A stretch of 64,000 nucleotides of DNA. Origin: Begonia masoniana. Taxonomy: Eukaryota; Streptophyta; Magnoliopsida; Cucurbitales; Begoniaceae. Below, in pieces: positions 47,904 to 61,000 of this stretch; positions within the stretch are counted from its first letter, which is position 1, and every line of letters begins with the position of its first letter. The notes below the pieces were generated by a model. The model was not told the origin of the DNA. It ran no database searches and was given only the letters and a program-made list of their open reading frames with translations. The stretch spans positions 39,247,936 through 39,311,935 of the forward strand of contig CM039512.1 of the NCBI GenBank assembly GCA_022432975.1, written 5' to 3'. The translations under genes were made by a program, and so were the position numbers.

Positions 47904-50900
47904 ATGGTTAGAGGCCAGCAGAGAGAGACCAATGAGGATAGCAATGCTATTGCTCAGTTGACCGAGTTAGTCATGCGCCAATCTCACCAGGATAGAACGA
48001 CTGATGACAGCTAGAGAGGAACAAGGCAACTCCAGTACTAATGCAACTCATGATCATGGGGGTGAGCGTTTCCACCGGCTTCGACCCCCGGTGTTTAATG
48101 GACATGTTTCAGATCCTATCTATGCTGAGGAGTGGATTCGAAAGATAGAAGACCTGTTTAAGTATGCAAAGGTTGATGAGGGAGATAAGATCACCTATGC
48201 TGTCTTTCATTTGGAGTTAAGTGCAAGGCATTGGTGGGACTCGATCCAGAACACCGCTAATGCCGAAGCTATGACCTGGGAGATGTTCAAGACTTCTTTC
48301 TTTGACAAGTACTTCAATAGGACTGTTCGGGCCAACAAGAAGAAGGTGTTCATGAATCTGCGACAAACTGGCTCTGTGACGGATTACATATGCAAATTTG
48401 ATGCCCTATCACGGTTTGCTCCCCGTATGATTGAGGATGACGAGGACAAGATTTACCAATTTGTTCAAGGACTGAAGCCGAGTCTGTACATGAAGGTGAA
48501 GACTGCTGGGATACACAATGTACCTTATGGTGAAGTGACGGCTAAGGCCTTGGAACTGGAAGAGCCAGAAATGACAGCATATGCACAGCGTGAGCAGCCA
48601 AGGAAACTCACGAAGGACACTCAGCCGCCACCACGTCAGAACAAAGGTTGGCAGCCACAACAGAACAGGGGACCACAGCAACAACAACAAGGAATAAATA
48701 GACCCCTCAACCAGAATGATGACCAAGGAAAAGGGAAGAGGCCACTGGCAACCCTATGCCCCACCTATCAGAAGAATCACCCCGGCGAATGCAAGTTGCG
48801 TTCTGGCCGCTGTTTCAGATGTGACAAGGTTGGACACATAGTTAGAGACTGCCCCATGCCACCAGATCTGAACCGTGCAAGGGTAGCACCAAGAGTCTAT
48901 GCAATGATGGAGGATGAAGAAGCCGTGCAGCATACAGTCATAACAGGTACCATTATGATCTGTGGTTTTGCTGCTTACACGCTTATAGATAAAGGAGCCA
49001 CGCACTCATTTATATCAACCTTGTTTGTGTGCAATCACAACTTAGAACCTTTACCAGCCGAAAGGCCATATGATGTTATGTTACCATCAGGGAAGTCCCT
49101 ACATTCTGAATAGATTGTTAAAGGTGATGTTGTGTCCTTAGGAAGTAAGAAACTATATGTAGAACTGATTGTAATTGACATGAAAGGATACGGGGTGATA
49201 TTAGGAATAGATTGGTTATTTAGGCATTATGCCACAATAAGTTGTAGATCTGGGATGGTTGATTTTCGACCCCCAAATAGTAATCATTATTCCTTCCAAG
49301 CTATCCCTAAGATAAGTAAAATACCGATCATATCCTCACTAGAAATTTATCGGTTACTGAAAAATGGTTGTGAGAGTTACTTAGCTAGCATAATGGATGT
49401 TCGGGTGAAGAATAAGATAGAGTTACAAGAAATCCACGTAGTCAGAGAGTTCCCCGAGGCATTTTTGGATGACTTGCCAGGATTGCCACCTGATAGAGAA
49501 ATAGAGTTTGTAATTGATACATATCCCGAGGCATTACCTGTATCTAAGAACCCTTACCGTATGGCACCTGTTGAGTTAAAGGAGTTAAAAGTCCAACTAC
49601 AGGAATTAGTAGACAAAGGGTTTATACGCCCTAGTAGTTCCCCTTGGGGTGCATCTGTCTTATTTGTCAAGAAGAAAGATGGTTCCCTTAGAATGTGCAT
49701 AGACTACAGAGAGCTAAATAAGTTGACAGTCAAGAATAAGTACCCCTTACCCCGAATTGATGATTTGTTTGACCAACTGCAAGGAGCAAAGGTGTTTTCA
49801 AAAATAGATTTACGTTCAGGTTATTACCAACTGAAAGTTAAGGAAGGAGATATACCAAAGACAGCTTTCAGAACCCGTTATGGACACTATGAATTCTTGG
49901 TCATGTCATTCGGAGTGACCAATGCACCTGCAGCCTTTATGGACTTAATGAATCGTGTGTTTCGGGAGTATTTGGACAAATTTGTAATTGTATTCATAGA
50001 TGATATCCTGATATACTCACAGACATAAGCTGACCATGTAGAGCATTTAAAAATAGTTTTGACAACATTGAAGGAGCACCAGCTTTATGCCAAATTGTCC
50101 AAGTGTGAATTTTGGTTGGACAAGGTTAATTTTCTTGGCCATGTAGTTTCTGCTAATGGCATATCAGTGGACCCTACCAAAATTCAGGTAGTAAAGGATT
50201 GGCCACAACCAAAGAATGCCAGTGAGGTCCGCAGTTTCCTTGGATTGGCAGGCTATTACAAAAAGTTCATCAAAGGATTTTCTATGATAGCTAAGCCCCT
50301 GACAAATTTGACAAAGAAGGACAATAAGTACTCTTGGATCGAAGCTTGTGAGGATAGTTTCCAGACATTGAAGGTGAAGTTAACAACAGCCCCAGTATTG
50401 ACCCTTCCAACTGAAGAAGGAAAGTTTAGCGTATTTTGTGATGCATCGAAAGTTGGTTTGGGCTGTGTTTTGATGCAAGAAGGCAAGGTTGTAGCATATG
50501 CCTCTAGGCAGTTAAAGAGTTATGAACAAAACTACCCCACCCATGATTTAGAATTAGCCGCTGTCATTTTTGCTTTGAAGATATGGAGGCACTACTTATA
50601 TGGACAGCAGTGTGAGGTGTTTTCTGACCATAAAAGTCTGAAGTATCTCTTTACACAAAAGGAATTGAACATGAGGCAGAGGCATTGGTTGGAATTTGTT
50701 AAGGATTACGACTTTGAGATCAAGTATCACCCGGGTAAGGCTAACTCTGTAGCCGACGCATTAAGCAGGATGTATACAACAATGCAACCTGTTGTATCAA
50801 CTATGTCTATACCTTTGAGGACAGAGATTCAGAAATTGGAGTTGGAGATAGTTCCAGAGTTGTCAGCCTTGCTCGCAAATTTGACCATTCAACCAATGGT

Positions 50901-52326
50901 TTTAGAAAAGATCAAAGAGGCACAACAGAAGGACTCTGAGGAGAATAACAGCATGATGAACAAGGTGAAGGACACCACCTCCGAGTTTAGTCTTTCCAAG
51001 GAGGGGATTCTGAAGTTTAGGAATAGATGGTATGTCCCTAATGATGAAGAATTACGTAAGTTAATCTTGGCTGAGGTGCATTCGTCTCCCTTTTCTGTGC
51101 ATCCTGGAAGCACCAAGATGTATAGAGACATGAAGTTACTCTATTGGTGGCCAAACTTAAAGAGAGATGTTGCTAAGTATGTAGAATCGTGTTTGGTTTG
51201 CCAACAAGTTAAAGCTGAGCACCAACGTCCAGGAGGTACCCTTCAGCCCCTACCTGTTCCCGAATGGAAGTGGGAACACATAGCTATGGATTTCGTTGTA
51301 GGACTACCTAAGACAACTAAGGGACATGATAGTATTTGGGTTGTGATTGAGAAATTGACAAAATCAGCCCATTTCTTACCAGTAAGGACAACCTACTCGA
51401 TGGACCAGCTTGCTGATCTTTATGTACAAGAAGTTATTAGGTTGCATGGAATTCCTGCATCTATTGTCTCTGATCGTGACCCTAGATTTACCTCCCGATT
51501 TTGGAAAAGTTTACAAGACGCGTTAGGTACAAAGTTAACCTTCAGTACTGCCTTCCACCCACAGACAGATGGTCAATCTGAAAGGACTATTCAGATACTT
51601 GAAGACATGCTGAGGGCGTGTGTACTAGATTTCCAGTCATCCTGGAGTAGATACTTACCCTTGGTTGAGTTCTCTTACAACAATAGTTACCAGTCCACCA
51701 TAAGTATGACACCTTATGAGGCGTTGTATGGTAGGAAATGTAGATCACCTCTGTATTGGGATGAGGTTGGTGAAGCAAAACTCATAGGTCCCGAGATGTT
51801 ACAGCAGATGTCAGACAAGATTGCCACTATTAAGAGGAGGATGTTTACTGCACAAAGCCGACAGAAAAGTTATGCAGACCAAAGGAGGAGAGATCTTGAA
51901 TTTGCTGTTGGTGATGAAGTTTTTCTGAAGGTTTCACCATTTAAAGGAGTACTAAGGTTTGGCAAAAAGGGAAAGCTCAATCCATGATTTATTGGACCAC
52001 TCCCTGTTATAGCTAGAATCGGTAGTACAGCTTACAGACTGTGGTTGCCTCCATCATTGGATAAAGTTCATAATGGTTTCCATGTGTCAATGTTAAGGAA
52101 ATGTATACGGGACCCTACACAAGTTGTTAAACCAGTGGATTTTGAGATTGAGCCGACACTAACATATGAAGAGAAGCCAGTGCAGATATTGGAATCCGCA
52201 GTTAAGACTCTGAGGAATAAAGAGATTCCGTTGGTCAAAGTTTTATGGAAGCATCATGGCATTGAAGAAGCCACGTGGGAGCGACGACAGGATATGTTAG
52301 ACAAGTATCCAGAGTTGTTTGTTTGA
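47904..52326 (+). pseudogene. G3 gag-pol (one frameshift, three in-frame stops)
   Basis: The start ATG at 47904 gives [12 protein letters not shown] as in G1. A one-base gain near 47992 shifts the frame; from 48004 on one frame carries gag, one CCHC knuckle, protease, reverse transcriptase with FIDD (49993-50004), RNase H, integrase and chromodomain to 52326. Stops at 49111, 50026 and 51985 interrupt it. The protease triad reads DKG (48988-48996) and the first integrase catalytic aspartate reads glutamate (51349-51351). The C-terminal chromodomain is intact. The copy is dead, but its sequence confirms the G1 start codon and domain borders. Confidence 0.93.
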
Positions 52327-52349
52327 TCAATTTTCGGGGACGAAAATTT

Positions 52350-52367
52350 TGTTTAAGGAGGGGTGGA
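52350..52367 (+). other. G3 polypurine tract
   Basis: TTTAAGGAGGGGTGGA ends directly at the 3' LTR start and is identical to the G1 tract. Confidence 0.85.
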
Positions 52368-52527
52368 TGTAATACTCGAGTCAATGGCCAGGTGATTTTC
52401 TTAACTGTATTAACGGTCATAAATATTTAACCTTCGTAGTTTAAGATTTATGCCAAGCTCAATTAATTACATGTGGATCTAAACTAGATTGAGTGGCAAA
52501 GTTGTAATAATGGAGGATTGAGGCCAG

Positions 52528-52580
52528 TATTTAAAGAAAAAGGAAAGGATTCATACCTCATTTAAACCACTGTAGCCGAC
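52528..52580 (+). promoter_or_regulatory. TATA box and conserved leader block of the G3 3' LTR
   Basis: TATTTAAAG and CACTGTAGCCGAC lie at the same spacing as in the 5' LTR. Readout from here would enter satellite block C. Confidence 0.55.
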
Positions 52581-53067
52581 ATCCCCAACTTCCGGTGATT
52601 TCTTCTCTCCCAAGCTCTCGCTCTCTGTCAGCTGGAAATCCCTCCTTCGGCAATCGGTTTCCTTACTGCTTCTCGGCTACTTTGTGCTCGAGGTACCGGT
52701 TTAACAATGTGGTTACCTGTTAGTTTATTAGCCCAGTTTTCCAGCTCTGTATTGAAGTTTGGATTCTTCAATGGCCGAATATCAATAAGAACATTTTGAA
52801 ACCCGAGATTGGTAATGTCATTCCGAATCGATTCTGGACATTTAAAACAACCAACCCTGAGTTATCATTATCGAATCCGTCTGTTTTGATTTTTGGGATT
52901 TCAGGTTACATTGAGTATTAAACTAAAAACTCGGGAAGGACTCTTAGCTCTTAGATCTTAGGATAACTCGAGATTAGAACTATTAGTATTTTGTTTTAAC
53001 TACTGCAATGTAAATGTTTAGGTGAAGAAGTTTGAAGAGAAAGGAGCTCAAGTGCTAAGGAGATCAG

Positions 53068-53805
53068 GTAAGTGAATGTATTAAGATTTTCGGCTAATAG
53101 AGCCCTACACCGTAGGAGTACTAGGTTGAGATGTCTAATGTTTACCTTATGATTATGAGCTTGTCTGCACTTGAAAGATTTATGTATGTTGCGAGTTACA
53201 CCCTGTGATGACCTGTTAGTGATTGTGAAGTTGTCTACTCTGGTATGATCCTTGTCATAGTTTGATGAGTTAAAAGCTCTCATGTTCATGCATCATGAAT
53301 GTTACTCAAGCATAAGAAAATGTTTTAACGCATGTTTTCCATGAACAAGATGTGTATGTATATATGTATATGTATAAGATTTATGCAACGTGGATTAAGT
53401 GAGGGTTGGGGGCGGTTCGGCGTATGTCACAGTCCAAAGAAGGACATATGAATACGACCTGCAGTAGGGAACAAGATCAAACTCACTGTCGAACCCCCTT
53501 TACCGGAACAAATCCTCTCTTGGTCCACACAACCTAAACAAAGAATATGAACAAAGACTGTGAATGATGAATACGATCAATGACTATGAATGATGAATAT
53601 CATCAATGACTATGAATGATGAATATGATCAATGATTATGAATGATGAATATGATCCATGACTATGAATGATGATTACGAGCAAAGACATGAACAAGAGA
53701 AGACTTATGAGCATGTGATTTTCTCAAATTATGCATTCATACATCCATGTTAGTGTTGCTTTCCTTACTAAGCATTAGGCTTATAGTTTAAACCTTATGA
53801 TGTAG
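53068..53805 (+). other. Candidate leader intron in the G3 3' LTR
   Basis: TCAG/GTAAGT to TGATGTAG/GTGAC, with the branch-like CTTACTAAGC block at 53764. Confidence 0.5.
53557..53686 (+). repeat. 26-bp tandem repeat in the G3 3' LTR
   Basis: About five copies, as in the 5' LTR. Confidence 0.88.
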
Positions 53806-54236
53806 GTGACGAGTTTTCAGGTGAGGAACTCAAGGTCAATGAAGATGTCTAAGCTTTGTTGCTGGAGGATGCTCAGCGTGACAGTGAAGACTGGATAGGC
53901 GACTAAACTCCCAGTTATGCTCATAGTAAGTTAGAAAAGTTTACCACGAACAGATAACTAAATATAACAGAATTTTGTATAACAATGAGATATGGATTTG
54001 AAGAGCTTGTCTTTAGAGTCTGAATACGGTTTTAAGGATTAATGAATGGTTTGTTTCGTTTGAGTCTTCCGCTATGCGTATTTTAGATGAGTTTATGATT
54101 TTTACTCTTAGGGGTTTGTGGTTACTAAGTTACGGGTCGGGTGAGTTTTGATATGTTCTATCGAATGAAGATGTTTGATGATTATAGTGTTTTACTGCCG
54201 TATGATTGAAGCTGGATGAGGCAATCATCCGGCTGA

Positions 54237-54660
54237 CGTCATCGGCGGATGTCAATAGATGAGAGTTAAACGATTCAGTCTTCCGGATGACGTCACCGGA
54301 AGATGTAGTATGTTTCTTCATCGGCAGATGTAGAGTGTTTAGCCATCGGATGATGAAAGTGCTATTTTGTCCTCTAGCGATCGGCAGATGTAGAGTGTTT
54401 AGCCATCGGATGATGAAAGTGCTGTTTTGTCGTCTAGCGATCGGCAGATGTAGAGTGTTTAGCCATCGGATGATGAAAGTGCCATTTTGTCGTCTAGCGA
54501 TCGGCAGATGCAGAGTATTTAGCCATCGGATGATGTGAGGGTTTCCTTGTCGTTTAGTGACCGGGTCATGTATTAATTATGCACGTGGGGAGCACATGTC
54601 CATCGGATGATGTTTCCCCCATTTCACCGGAAGATGAAGTATATTTCCTTGCCGGATGAT
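54237..54660 (+). repeat. G3 3' LTR minisatellite
   Basis: TGACGTCATCGGCGGATG and TGACGTCACCGGAAGATG precede about four 60-bp units. There is no second array. Confidence 0.9.
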
Positions 54661-55054
54661 GTAAATGATAATTTGTCGTTTAGTGATCGGATGATATAGA
54701 ACTTGTAAGCTATCGGTAGATGTTTTTAATGGGTCACACGAGATGCACGTGATCGCCGGTCGATGCGGGTATTCGCATCTGCCGATAGGTGTTTAAATGA
54801 GCCATGTGGGGTGCACGTGCCATCCGGAAGATGCAATGTCTATCGGTTGATGCATGCAGACCCATGCAACTTGTGCGTCGATTGGAAGCATGTACGAGGG
54901 ACTAACTTTCCATCCATTAAGTTGAAGCCTTTAAGCCTGTTAGGTATACTATTATTAAAGAAAAAAAAAGAGAGAAGGAGAAAAGAGTTCAAATATGAGT
55001 TAAAGTTTTATGTAAAGTCATGAATTTCGTGGTGATCCTCCCCGGGTCGTTACA

Positions 55055-58000
55055 TATTAGGTCCTCAATACACGTCGTTCTCATCAGTTTAAGTTAAAAC
55101 CTTGAAGGTGAAAGGAATAACTAGGTTATAACCATATGTCATGTAACAATGAACCTCATTTGCTTGATATGTTCGATTCTTTTAGAACAAATCGATTAAA
55201 GTGAAGTTTCTTATACTTCTTCAAAAGATTTACTTAGTCTTAATAACGCGTCCATGAGGGTTATTGGGTCCTCAATACACGTCGTCCTAATAACTTCAAG
55301 TTAAAACCTTGAAGGTGAAATGGATAACTTTGGTTCTAACCACAAGTCATGTAACAGTGAACCTCATTTGCTTAATACGTTCAGTGCTTTTGGAACAAAT
55401 CGATTGTAGTGAAGTCTCTTATACTTCTTCAAACGCATTACTAAGTCTTAATTACGCGTCCATGATGGTTATTGGTTCCTCAATACACAGCGTTCTCATC
55501 AGTTCAAGTTGTAACATTGAAGGTGAAATGGATAACTTTGGTTCTAACCACAAGTCATGTAACAGTGAACCTTATTTGCTTGATACGTTCAGTTCTTTTG
55601 GAATAAATCGATTGTTGTGAAGTTTCTTCAACTTCTTCAAACGCATTACTAAGTCTTAATTACGTGTCCATGAGGGTTATTAGGTCCTCAATACACGTCG
55701 TTCTCATCAGTTCAAGTTACAACCTTGAAGGTGAAATGGATAACATAGGTTCTAACCACAAGTCATGTAATAGTGAACCTCATTTGCTTGATACGTTGAG
55801 TTCTTTTGTAACAAATAGATTGAAGTGAACTATCTTATTCTACTTCAAACGCATTACTAAGTTTTAATTACGCGTCCATGAGGATTATTGAGTCCTCAAT
55901 ACACATTGTTCTCATCACTTCAAGTTAAAACCTTGAAGGTGAAATGGATAACTTAGGTTCTAACCACAAGTCTAATAATAGTGAACCTCATTTGCTTGAT
56001 ACGTTCAGTTCTATTGGAACAAATCCATTGTAGTTAAGTTTCTTCTACTTCGTCAAACGCATTACTAAGTCTTAATTACGCATCCATAAAGGTTATTAGG
56101 TCCTCAATATAGTTCGTTCTCAATACTTCAAGTTAAAACCTTGAATGTGAAATGGATAACTTATGTTCTAACCACCAGTCATGTAACAGTGAAACTCATT
56201 TGCTTGATACGTTCAGTTCTTTTAGAACCAATCGATTGAAGTAAATTTTTTTATAATTCATCAAACGCATTAATATGTCTTAATTACGCGTCCATGAGGG
56301 TTATTGTGTCCTCAATACACAACGTTCTCATCACTTCAAATTAAAACATTGAAGGTGAAATGGAAAACTTAGGTTCTAACCACAAATCATGTAACAGTGA
56401 ACCTCATTTGCTTGATACATTCAGTTCTTTTGGAACAAATTGATTGAAGTCGAGTTTTTTATACTTCTTCAAAAGCATTACTAAGTCTTAATTACGCGTC
56501 CATGAAGGTTTTTGGGTCCTCAATACACGTCGTTTTTATTACTTCAAGTTAAAATCTTAAAGGTGAATAGGATAACTTAGGTTCCAACCACAAGTCATGT
56601 AACAGTGAACCTCATTTGCTTGATACGTTCAATTCTTTTGGAATAAATCCATTAAAGTGAAGCTTCTTATACTTCTTCAAACGCATTACTAAGTCTTAAT
56701 TACGCATCCATGAGGGTTATTGGGTCCTAAATGCTCGTCATTCTCATAATTTGAAGTTAAAATCTAAAAAAGTGAAATGGAAAACTTAGGTTCTAACCAC
56801 AATTCATGTAACAGTGAACCTCATTTGCTTGATACGTTAAGTTCTTTTGGAACAAATTGATTGAAGTGAAGTTTCTTATACTACTTCAAACGCATGACTA
56901 AGTCTTAATTTCACAATTATGAGGGTTATTGGGTCCTCAATACACGTCGTTCTCATCTCTTCAAGTTAAAACCCTGAAGGTGAAATGGATAACTTAGGTT
57001 CTAACCACAAGTCATGCAACAGTGAACCTCATTTGCTTGATCCGTTCAGTTCTTTTGGAACAAATCGACTGAAGTGAAGTTTCTTATACTTCTTCAAACA
57101 CATTACTAAGTTTTAATTACGCGTCCATGAAGGTTATTGGGTCCTAAACACACTTCGTTCTCATCACTTCCAGTTAAAACCTGGAAGGTGAAATGGATAA
57201 CTTAGGTTCTAACCACAAGTCATATAAAAGTGAACCTCATTTGCTTGATCTGTTCAGTTCTTTTGGAACAAATCCATTGAAGTGAAGCTTTTTATACTTC
57301 TTCAAACGCATTACTAAGTCTTAATTACGCATCCATGAGGGTTATTGGGTCCTAAATGCTCGTCATTCTCATTAATTTGAAGTTAAAATCTAAAAAAGTG
57401 AAATGGAAAACTTAGGTTCTAACCACAATTCAGTAACAGTGAACCTCATTTGCTTGATACGTTAAGTTCTTTTGGAACAAATTGATTGAAGTGAAGTTCT
57501 TATACTACTTCAAACGCATGACTAAGTCTTAATTTCACAATTATGAGGGTTATTGGGTCCTCAATACACGTCGTTCTCATCTCTTCAAGTTAAAACCTTG
57601 AAGGTGAAATTGATAACTTATGTTCTAACCACAAGTCGTGTAACAGTGAACCTCATTTGCTTGATACGTTCAGTTCTTTTGGAACAAATCGATTGAAGGA
57701 CAGTTTCTTAAACTTCATCAAATGCATTACTAAGTCTTAAGTACTCGTCCATGAGGGTTATTGTGTCCTCAATACAAGTCGTTCTCATCACTTCAAGTTA
57801 AAACATTGAAGGTGAAATGGATAACTTAGGTTCTAACCATAAGTCTTGTAATAGTGAACCTCATTTGCTTGATACGTTTAATTCTTTTCGAACAAATCGA
57901 TTAAAGTGAAGTTTTTTATACTTCTTCAAAAGTATTACTAAGTCTTAATTACGCGTCCATGAAGGTTATTGGGTCCTCAATACACGTCGTTTTCATTACT

Positions 58001-61000
58001 TCAACTTAAAACCTTAAAGGTGAATAGGATAACTTAGGTTCTAACCACAAGTCATGTAACAGTGAACCTCATTTACTTGATACGTTAAGTTCTTTTGGAA
58101 TAAATCCATTGAAGTGAAGCTTCCTATACTTCTTCAAACGCATTGCTAAGTCTTAATTACGCAACCATGAGGGTTATTGAGTCCTCAATACACATCGTTC
58201 TCATCACTTCAAGTTAAAACCTTGAAGGTGAAATGGATAACTTAGGTTCTACCCATAATTCATGTAACAGTGAACCTCATTTGCTTGATACGTTCAGTTT
58301 TGTTGGAACAAATCGATTGAAGTAGAGTTTCTTACACTTCTTCAAAAGCATTACTAAGTCTTAATTACGCATCCATGAAGGTTGTTGGGTCCCCAATACA
58401 CGTCGTTTTCTTCATTTCAGGTTAAAACCTTAAAGATGAATAGGATAACCTAGGTTCTAACCACAAGTCATGTAAGAGTGTAGCTCATTTACTTGATACG
58501 TTCAGTTCTTTTGAAACAAATCAATTGAAGTGAAGTTTCTTATACTTCTTCAAACACATTGCTAAGTCTTAATTACGCGTCCATGAGGGTTATTGGGTCC
58601 TCAATACACGTTGTTCTAATCACTTTGGTTTTAACTATAAGTCGTGTAACAGTGAAGCTAATTTGTTTGATACGTTCAGTTCTTTTGAAACAAATTGATT
58701 GAAGTGAAATTTCTTATACTTCTTCAAATGTATTGCTAAGTCTTAATTACAAGTCTATGAGGGTTATTGTGTCCTCAATACACATCGTTCTCATCTCTTC
58801 AAGTTAATACCTTGAAGGTGAAATGGATAACTTAGGTTCTAACCACAAGTCATATAACAGTGAACCTCATTTGCTTTATATTTTCAGTTCTTTCGGAACA
58901 AATCGACTGAAGTTAAGTTTCTAATACTTCTTCAAACGCATTACTAATTCTTAATTATGTGTCCATGAGAAGTAATTAGGTCCTAAATACACGTCGTTCT
59001 CATCACTTCAAGTGAAAATCTAAAAAGGTGAAATGAAAAACTTAGGTTCTAACCACAATTCATGTAACAGTGAACCTCATTTGCTTGATACGTTGAGTTC
59101 TTTTGGAACAAATCGATTGAAGTGAAGTTTCTTATATTTCTTTAAAAGCATTACTATGTCTTAATTATGCATCTATGAAGGTTATTGGGTCCTCAATACA
59201 CATCGTTTTCATCACTTCAAGTTAAAACCTTAAAGATGAATAGGATAACCTAGGTTCTAACCACAAGTCATGTAAGAGTGTAGCTCATTTACTTGATACG
59301 TTCAGTTCTTTTGAAACAAATCAATTGAAGTGAAGTTTCTTATACTTCTTCAAACACATTGCTAAGTCTTAATTACGCGTCCATGAGGGTTATTGGGTCC
59401 TCAATACACGTTGTTCTAATCACTTTGGTTTTAACTATAAGTCGTGTAACAGTGAAGCTAATTTGTTTGATACGTTCAGTTCTTTTGAAACAAATTGATT
59501 GAAGTGAAATTTCTTATACTTCTTCAAATGTATTGCTAAGTCTTAATTACAAGTCTATGAGGGTTATTGTGTCCTCAATACACATCGTTCTCATCTCTTC
59601 AAGTTAATACCTTGAAGGTGAAATGGATAACTTAGGTTCTAACCACAAGTCATATAACAGTGAACCTCATTTGCTTTATATTTTCAGTTCTTTCGGAACA
59701 AATCGACTGAAGTTAAGTTTCTAATACTTCTTCAAACGCATTACTAATTCTTAATTATGTGTCCATGAGAAGTAATTAGGTCCTAAATACACGTCGTTCT
59801 CATCACTTCAAGTGAAAATCTAAAAAGGTGAAATGAAAAACTTAGGTTCTAACCACAATTCATGTAACAGTGAACCTCATTTGCTTGATACGTTGAGTTC
59901 TTTTGGAACAAATCGATTGAAGTGAAGTTTCTTATATTTCTTTAAAAGCATTACTATGTCTTAATTATGCATCTATGAAGGTTATTGGGTCCTCAATACA
60001 CATCGTTTTCATCACTTCAAGTTAAAACTTTAAAGGTGAATAGGATAACTTAAGTTCTAACCACAAGTCGTATAATAGTGAACCTCATTTGCTTGATACG
60101 TTCAGTTCTTTTAGAACAAATTCATTGAAGTGAAGCTTTTTATACTTCTTCAAACGCTTTACTAAGTCTTAATCACTCGTCCATGAAGGTTATTACGTCC
60201 TCAATACAGGTCGTTCTCTTCACTTCAAGTTAAAACCTTGAAGTTGAAATGGATAACTTTGGTTTTATCCAAATTCATGTAACAGTGAACCTCATTTGCT
60301 TGTCACGTTCAGTTCTTTTGAAACAAATCAATTGAAGTGAAGTTTCTTATACTTCTTCAAACGCAATACTAAGCGTTAATTACGCGTCCATGTGGGTTAT
60401 TGGGTCCTCAATACACGTCGTTCTAATCACTTCAAGTTAAAACCTTGAATGTGAAATGAATACTTTTGGTTCTAAATACAAATCATGTAACAGTGAAACT
60501 CATTTGCTTGATACATTCAGTTATTTTCAAACAAATCGATTGAAGTGGCGTTTCTTATACTTCTTCAAATGCATTACTAAGTCTTAATTACACGTCTGTG
60601 TTGGTTATTGGGTTCTCAATCCACGTTATTCTCATTACTTCAAGTTAAAACCTTAAAGGTCAAATGGATAACTTAGTTTCTAACCTCAAGTCAAGTAACC
60701 GTGAACTCATTTGCTTGATACGTTTAGTTCTTTTGGAACAAATCGACAGAATTGAAGTTTCTTTTACTTCTTTAAATGCTTTACTAAGTTTTAATTACGC
60801 GTCCGTGAGGGTTATTAGGTCCTCAATACACGTCGTTCTCATCACTTCAAGTTAAAACCTAGAAGGTGAAATGGATAACTTAGGTTCTAACCACAATTCA
60901 TGTAGAAGTGAACCTCATTTGCTTGATACGTTCAGTTCTTTTGGAACAAATCGATTGAAGTAGAGTTTCTTATACTTTTTAAAAAGCATTAATATTTCTT

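Larger units (their letters stand above)
44277..55054 (+). mobile_element. Ty3/gypsy chromovirus G3 (coding region broken)
   Basis: A 10778-bp element inserted in the satellite, with LTRs starting TGTAA(C/T)AC(C/T)CGAG and ending GGGTCGTTACA. The flanks read TATTG on the left and TATTA on the right, a target duplication with one later change. Its internal region is closely related to G1, but the LTR minisatellites are different. Confidence 0.95.
52368..55054 (+). repeat. G3 3' LTR (2687 bp)
   Basis: It has the unexpanded structure: TATA 52528-52536, CACTGTAGCCGAC 52568-52580, donor-like site 53064-53073, 26-bp repeats 53557-53686, acceptor-like block 53764-53810, and a short 60-bp array. Its first bases read TGTAATACTCGAG, two changes from the 5' LTR. 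Confidence 0.95.

Noticed and set aside
55309..55620. Reading frames in satellite monomers
   Set aside because: Monomers are 208 bp, not a multiple of three, and the frames end within one to two monomers; they are chance openings.
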